Origin: Pseudoxanthomonas winnipegensis
GTDB lineage: Bacteria > Pseudomonadota > Gammaproteobacteria > Xanthomonadales > Xanthomonadaceae
Length of the DNA stretch: 64,000 bases
Assembly (NCBI RefSeq): GCF_004283755.1
Contig: NZ_SHMH01000004.1
Location: 62,001-126,000 of the forward strand
Direction: 5' to 3'
Part shown: in pieces, positions 60,046-64,000 of the stretch
Numbering within the stretch: position 1 is the first letter of the stretch
Layout of the letters: every line of letters begins with the position of its first letter
Notes under the pieces: model-generated
Database searches by the model: none
Seen by the model: only the letters and a program-made list of their open reading frames with translations
Told to the model about the DNA's origin: nothing
Position numbers and translations under genes: made by a program

Positions 60046-61818
60046 ATGGATGAGTCCTCCACGCCGCCCTTGTCCGCTGTCCGTGCCGATCCGCCGCCGA
60101 CTGCGCTTACCGGCAAACTCGATGGCCGGCTGACCGAGCACGGCGCGCAGGCCGAAGGCCAGCTGCGCGCCGGCGGCGAACACCTCAAGGCCGGGCTCGA
60201 TGCCAGGGTCGAAGGCGCGATCACCCACGCCGAGGGCCAGGTGCGCTACACGCTGGAAGGCCGCCTGAGCGGTTTCGTCCAAGGCAACGCGGCGGCGCGC
60301 GGCTTCGGCGTCGACGCCCGCGTGCAGGAGGGCGGCACGGTCAGGTTCGAGGCCGCGGTGCCCGAGCGTGCCGCGCGCGAGATCGACCCGCGTTCGGTCA
60401 ATCCCTTCGACCCGGCGTCGATGCCGGTGGGCACGTGCATCAGCATGGACGCGGCGCACACCGGCAGCGTCGAGGTCGGCACCCGGCTGCGCCAGCTGGC
60501 CACCCGGGATCGCGTCGGGCAGGAGCAGGGCGTCCAGGTCTCGATCGAGGCGCTGGAAGGCCAGCGCGTGCGCGTCGTGGCCGGTCCGCGCGAGGCGGTG
60601 GAGGCCTATCACGGCGTCGGCCTGAAGCTCGGCCCGGCCAGCGCCATGCTCGGACGCGAGGATCACGTCTCCGGCGGGACGCTGCACACCGCGCAGTTCG
60701 ATCTGTCCAATCCGCAGGGCCGCCAGGCCTACGACGCCTTCATGCGCTCCGGGGTCATGCCCGAACGCGATGCGCCCGGGCTGTCCGAGGTCAGCACGGT
60801 CTCGCGCCTGGACCTGCGTTCGGAAGGCAAGGTCGATCTTGGCCTGGGCGCACGCTCGACCTCGCTATCGACCGGCGTCAACAGCGGCCAGGCCGTGCGC
60901 ACCGTGCACGGCGACGGCAGCGCCGAGGTCTCGCGCACGCTGCGCTACCGCGAGCACGATGTCAGCCTGCGGATCGACCAGTCCTTCGCCGCCGATGGCA
61001 CGCCGGGCGAGCGCAGCTATCGCTATCGCTTCACCCCGGACGCCACCCAGGCCGGTCAGCTCAACGCGGTCTACGGACGCGAGGGCGCGACGCCGTTCAA
61101 GGCCGGCCAGGAGGCCACCTTGCGCTTCACCGAGCAGGAGATGGCGGGGCTGCAGGCGCAGACCCTGCGGGCCAACCAGAACATCGCGCGCACCGGCGGC
61201 AACGATGCGATCCGCCTGCTGGCCGAGCCGACGCCGCAGGGCGGCCAGCGCACGCCGGAACGCTTCGCCATCGACCTGATCCACAATCCCAGCACGCTGG
61301 CCGGCCTGCCTTCGACCCTGTACACCGTCGCGCTGCGCTCGGGCGAAGAGGCGCGCGGACGGCCGCTGTCGTTCTCGCCGCTGCCCGGGCAGCTGGAAGG
61401 CGCCGCGGTGCAGGCACCGCGGGCGCCCGCCCCGGGGGCGCCATCGTCGGCCGCACCGAAGGTCGACTTCAACACCGCCGCGACCTCGCTGCCGCAGCTG
61501 GGCCATGCCGGCCATCCCGATACGCCCCTCTTCGCCGCGATCCGGGACCGCGCCCCGGCCGGCGTGAGCGAAGACCATCTCGCCCGCGCCACGCTGCTGG
61601 CGCGTCAGGAAGGCATCACGGTCGAGCGCTTGCGGCAGGTCGGCGTCCACGACCAGACCCTGTGGCTGGCGGGCGATCAGCCAGGCCAGCGCGCCGGGGT
61701 GGATCTGCGTCAGCCGGCGCCGCAGGCGCAGCAGACCGGCGCCCAGTTGCTGACGATGCCGCAGCCGCAGGATCCGGCGCAGCAGCAGGAGCGCCAGGCG
61801 ACGATGGCCCGCGGCTGA
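60046..61818 (+). CDS. Candidate type IV secretion effector with XVIPCD-like C terminus
   Basis: This 590-residue protein has no signal peptide or membrane helix. The last 105 residues (486-590) match the layout of the Xanthomonadales Vir-interacting domain: GHPDTPLFAAIRDRAPAG, then ARATLLARQEGI, VERLRQVGVHDQTLWLAGD and a Gln-rich tail (PQAQQTGAQL, QDPAQQQERQ). That domain carries effectors to the bacteria-killing X-T4SS. The N-terminal 420 residues match no family I recognise. They are rich in beta-like stretches (RLDLRSEGKVDLGLGARST, RSYRYRFTP). Usually an immunity lipoprotein gene is adjacent; none is seen. No T4SS genes lie in the window. Confidence 0.65.
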   Translation: MDESSTPPLSAVRADPPPTALTGKLDGRLTEHGAQAEGQLRAGGEHLKAGLDARVEGAITHAEGQVRYTLEGRLSGFVQGNAAARGFGVDARVQEGGTVRFEAAVPERAAREIDPRSVNPFDPASMPVGTCISMDAAHTGSVEVGTRLRQLATRDRVGQEQGVQVSIEALEGQRVRVVAGPREAVEAYHGVGLKLGPASAMLGREDHVSGGTLHTAQFDLSNPQGRQAYDAFMRSGVMPERDAPGLSEVSTVSRLDLRSEGKVDLGLGARSTSLSTGVNSGQAVRTVHGDGSAEVSRTLRYREHDVSLRIDQSFAADGTPGERSYRYRFTPDATQAGQLNAVYGREGATPFKAGQEATLRFTEQEMAGLQAQTLRANQNIARTGGNDAIRLLAEPTPQGGQRTPERFAIDLIHNPSTLAGLPSTLYTVALRSGEEARGRPLSFSPLPGQLEGAAVQAPRAPAPGAPSSAAPKVDFNTAATSLPQLGHAGHPDTPLFAAIRDRAPAGVSEDHLARATLLARQEGITVERLRQVGVHDQTLWLAGDQPGQRAGVDLRQPAPQAQQTGAQLLTMPQPQDPAQQQERQATMARG

Positions 61819-61849
61819 AGCCCGGCGCGCGAAGTCGGGTTGTCGCGCT

Positions 61850-62926
61850 TTAACGCGCGCTGTGCCGATGCACGGCCTGGACCAGTGCGGTGACGTGATC
61901 GGGGTTCATGTCCGGCGACATGCCGTGGCCGAGGTTGAAGACGTGGCCATCGCGCGAACCGCCGTTGCCGGCGGCGTAGCTGTCCAGCACGCGCTTGACC
62001 TGCACGTCGATCGCCGCGGGCGAGCCGTACAGCACGGCCGGGTCGAGATTGCCCTGCAGCGCCACCGTGCCGGCGGTGCGGCGCGCGGCTTCCTCCAGTT
62101 CCACCAGCCAGTCCACGCCGACCGCCTCGGTGCCGCTGGCGGCCAGCGCCTCCAGGTGCGCGGCGTTGCCCTTGCCGAACAGGATCAGCGGCGCGCGCTC
62201 GGCGCCATGTCCGCGCTCCAGCTCGGCGGCGATGCGCTGCAGGTAGGGCAGGGAGAACTCGCGGTACATGGCCGGGCTCAGCACGCCGCCCCAGGTGTCG
62301 AACACCTGCAGCGCCTGCGCGCCGGCCGCGTGCTGGGCGGCCAGGTAGGCGATCACCGCATCGGTGTTGACCTTGAGCAGCGCGTGCAGCGTGTCCGGGT
62401 CGTTGAGCGCCATCGCCTTGATCCGGGCGAAGTCCTTGCTGCCGCCGCCTTCGACCATGTAGCAGGCCAGCGTCCATGGGCTGCCGGAGAAGCCGATCAG
62501 CGGCACGCGGCCGTCCAGCTCGCGGCGGATCAGGCGCACCGCGTCCATGACGTAGCGCAGCTCGGTCTCCATGTCCGGCACGCCCAGGCGCGCGACCTCG
62601 TCGGCGCTGCGTACGGTGTGGCGGAACTTGGGGCCTTCGCCTTCGACGAAGTACAGCTCCAGCCCCATCGCATCGGGGATGGTGAGGATGTCGGAGAACA
62701 GGATCGCCGCGTCCAGCTCGAAGCGCGCCAGCGGCTGCAGCGTGACCTCGCAGGCGATCTCGGGGTGCTTGGCCATGCCTAAGAAGCTGCCGGCGCGCGC
62801 GCGGGTGGCGCGGTACTCGGGCAGGTAGCGCCCGGCCTGGCGCATCAGCCACACGGGCGTGCGATCGGTGGGCTGGCGGCGCAGGGCGCGCAGCAGGCGG
62901 TCGTTCTTGAGCGGCGGCAGGGACAA
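61850..62926 (-). CDS. hemE: Uroporphyrinogen decarboxylase
   Basis: This 358-residue haem-synthesis enzyme decarboxylates uroporphyrinogen III to coproporphyrinogen III. The signature [16 protein letters not shown] near residue 20 and the [13 protein letters not shown] segment hold the substrate-binding Arg and Asp. [16 protein letters not shown] and the final [16 protein letters not shown] are conserved. The start is probably TTG ([12 protein letters not shown]) with GGAAG upstream. This gives the usual length; the nearest ATG would add 36 poorly conserved residues. It is followed on the same strand only by repeat-free DNA and the convergent effector candidate. Confidence 0.93.
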   Translation of the reverse strand: MSLPPLKNDRLLRALRRQPTDRTPVWLMRQAGRYLPEYRATRARAGSFLGMAKHPEIACEVTLQPLARFELDAAILFSDILTIPDAMGLELYFVEGEGPKFRHTVRSADEVARLGVPDMETELRYVMDAVRLIRRELDGRVPLIGFSGSPWTLACYMVEGGGSKDFARIKAMALNDPDTLHALLKVNTDAVIAYLAAQHAAGAQALQVFDTWGGVLSPAMYREFSLPYLQRIAAELERGHGAERAPLILFGKGNAAHLEALAASGTEAVGVDWLVELEEAARRTAGTVALQGNLDPAVLYGSPAAIDVQVKRVLDSYAAGNGGSRDGHVFNLGHGMSPDMNPDHVTALVQAVHRHSAR

Positions 62927-62952
62927 GGCAGGTCTTCCGTAAAGAGAGGGAA

Positions 62953-63510
62953 TCAGGCGGGGGAGGGCGCGGGGAGGCGGCCGGGCAGGATCAGGCCGTA
63001 CAGCAGCAGGTCCTCGAAGACCCCGTGCTTGCATTCGTGTGACACCAGGCGGCCTTCCAGACGCAGGCCGGCCTTCTCCATGACCCGGGCCGAGGCCGGA
63101 TTGCGCGCTAGGCAGGCGCCGCCGATGCGGCTCAGGCCGAGCGCGGTGTGGCCATGATCGATCAGGCGGCGCGTCGCTTCGGTGGCATAGCCCTGGCCCC
63201 AGTAGGGCACGCCGATCCAGTAGCCCAGCATCGCCCGCGCGTGGGTGCGGGACATCTCGTGCAGGGCGACGGTGCCGATCAGGGCACCGTCCTGGCGCAG
63301 CGTGATCGCGTAGGCGATGCGCGTGCCGGCGGCCAGCGCCGGCGCCAGTCCGGCGATCCAGGCCTGCGCCGCGCCGTCGGGGTAGGGGTGAGGAATATTG
63401 GCCGTGGTGTCGGCCACGCGCGCATCGCCGGCCAGGCGCTGCACGTCGGCCGCGTCCGAAGGCAGGTACGGACGCAGCCGCAGGCGCGCCGTGTCGAGGA
63501 CCGGCTGCAT
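62953..63510 (-). CDS. GNAT family N-acetyltransferase (RimJ/RimL-like)
   Basis: This 185-residue enzyme opens [20 protein letters not shown] and has the acetyl-CoA site in [20 protein letters not shown] (Q/RxxGxG/A form) and [20 protein letters not shown]. This is the RimJ/RimL/SpeG-like group that acetylates protein N termini or small amines. The substrate cannot be told. It lies 27 bases before hemE on the same strand and 2 bases after the WGR gene, so the three are probably one operon. Confidence 0.9.
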   Translation of the reverse strand: MQPVLDTARLRLRPYLPSDAADVQRLAGDARVADTTANIPHPYPDGAAQAWIAGLAPALAAGTRIAYAITLRQDGALIGTVALHEMSRTHARAMLGYWIGVPYWGQGYATEATRRLIDHGHTALGLSRIGGACLARNPASARVMEKAGLRLEGRLVSHECKHGVFEDLLLYGLILPGRLPAPSPA

Positions 63511-63512
63511 GG

Positions 63513-63770
63513 CTAGGCGCGCGGCGCCTCGAAGCCGTGCACGAACATCACCTGATAGCCGCGCTTGATGTGCGTGTCGCGCAGCTTCTCGAACGCGGCG
63601 GTGGCCTCGGCCTGGGCCATGAACTGCTCGCGTCGCAGCTGCCCACGCCCCCCGACCTGGCCAGCCTCGCGCAGCAGCTCCCAGCCGCCGAACAGGTCCG
63701 GCTGCAGGGTCAGCTGCAGGTAGCGGGGCGTCTGGCCCACGCTGGGGTGTTGCTGGAGAAGGACGCGCAT
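63513..63770 (-). CDS. WGR domain protein
   Basis: This 85-residue protein is essentially one WGR domain: [20 protein letters not shown] followed by [14 protein letters not shown] and [14 protein letters not shown]. The W-G-R of the name reads here as [17 protein letters not shown] domains bind nucleic acid ends in PARPs and occur alone in bacteria with unknown role. The ATG directly before RVLLQQHPS is chosen. It is followed by the GNAT gene after 2 bases. Confidence 0.85.
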   Translation of the reverse strand: MRVLLQQHPSVGQTPRYLQLTLQPDLFGGWELLREAGQVGGRGQLRREQFMAQAEATAAFEKLRDTHIKRGYQVMFVHGFEAPRA

Positions 63771-63799
63771 GGCGGCGATTGTAGCCAAGCCGCTCTGGT

Positions 63800-64000
63800 T
63801 CAACCGCGAAAGCTGCGCCGATAGGCCGAGGGCGAAGTGCCGAGCGTCGCGGCGAAGCGCTGGCGCAGCGAGATGGCGCTGCCGAATCCCGCCTCGGCCG
63901 CGACGCGATCCAGCACCAGGTCGCTGGTTTCCAGCAGCCGCTGCGCGCGCGCCAAGCGCTGGTGCGCCAGCCAGTCGCCGAGGCTGGCGCCGGTCGCCTG
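63800..64000 (-). CDS. AraC/GlxA family transcriptional regulator, C-terminal part
   Basis: The last 66 residues of a gene that continues beyond the window end. They form the second half of an AraC-type DNA-binding domain: GASLGDWLAHQRLARAQRLL, then VLDRVAAEAGFGSAISLRQR and FAATLGTSPSAYRRSFRG before the stop. This ending is typical of GlxA/FtrA-type regulators with an N-terminal DJ-1-like domain, but that half is outside the window. It precedes the WGR gene by 29 bases on the same strand. Confidence 0.85.
   Translation of the reverse strand, partial: QATGASLGDWLAHQRLARAQRLLETSDLVLDRVAAEAGFGSAISLRQRFAATLGTSPSAYRRSFRG

Noticed and set aside
5250-63800. Insertion sequence or prophage behind the repeats and gained genes
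   Set aside because: No transposase, integrase, phage structural gene or terminal inverted repeats with target duplications were found in any frame.

Overview
The window is GC-rich, tightly packed chromosomal DNA. It most likely comes from a member of the Xanthomonadaceae (Lysobacteraceae), such as Pseudoxanthomonas, Lysobacter, Stenotrophomonas or a relative. This rests on the order zapA/ygfB/pepP, hemW-rdgB-rph/yicC and gmk-rpoZ-spoT-ridA-recG, on a SAM-I-controlled metX-metB-hom operon, on a protein with an XVIPCD-like tail (a type IV secretion tag of Xanthomonadales), and on many GTAG-type REP (SMAG-like) palindromes between genes. No transposase, integrase, prophage, CRISPR array, rRNA or tRNA was seen.

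Layout. 1-5.2 kb: zapA and a coiled-coil partner, a membrane PAS-GGDEF-EAL protein, ygfB and pepP. 5.2-7.9 kb: repeats around pepQ, including a threefold tandem copy of the 3' end of pepP. 7.9-14.9 kb: a PilZ/DUF1631 pair, then hemW, rdgB, a VOC protein and rph, with yicC divergent. 14.9-25.4 kb: a ten-gene minus-strand block lies between the core genes yicC and gmk. In transcription order it reads fecI-type sigma factor, fecR-type anti-sigma factor, STN-containing TonB-dependent receptor, secreted hemophilin-like protein, Slam outer-membrane translocon, heme oxygenase, DUF454 protein, exbB, exbD, tonB. This reads as a self-contained haem-piracy system and is the most interesting part of the window.

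25.5-35.3 kb: gmk, a macro-domain gene of different composition, rpoZ, spoT, ridA, recG, a nucleoside hydrolase, rpmE2 and gltA. 35.7-39.7 kb: a MarR-controlled FUSC/DUF1656/HlyD efflux operon. 39.7-41.7 kb: an M23 peptidase and a beta-propeller lipoprotein. 41.8-45.4 kb: a perfect 24-bp palindrome, a promoter and a SAM-I riboswitch drive metX-metB-hom for methionine synthesis. 45.6-52.3 kb: a small zinc-ribbon protein, an alpha/beta hydrolase, sdaA with a GntR regulator, a glutaredoxin-like protein, an NTF2-like protein and a YceI-cytochrome b561-YceI cluster. 52.5-59.9 kb: two tandem paralogous hybrid sensor kinases with periplasmic propellers. 60.0-64.0 kb: a candidate type IV secretion effector, hemE, a GNAT acetyltransferase, a WGR protein and the 3' end of an AraC-type regulator.

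Functional links. The haem block would capture haem outside the cell (hemophilin), import it (receptor plus TonB/ExbBD), degrade it for iron (HemO) and sense it (STN, FecR, FecI). A Fur-box-like palindrome precedes the sigma gene. HemW and HemE elsewhere in the window belong to haem trafficking and synthesis. The GGDEF-EAL and PilZ proteins belong to c-di-GMP signalling, and SpoT to (p)ppGpp control. All assignments come from reading the sequence by eye; no database search was run.
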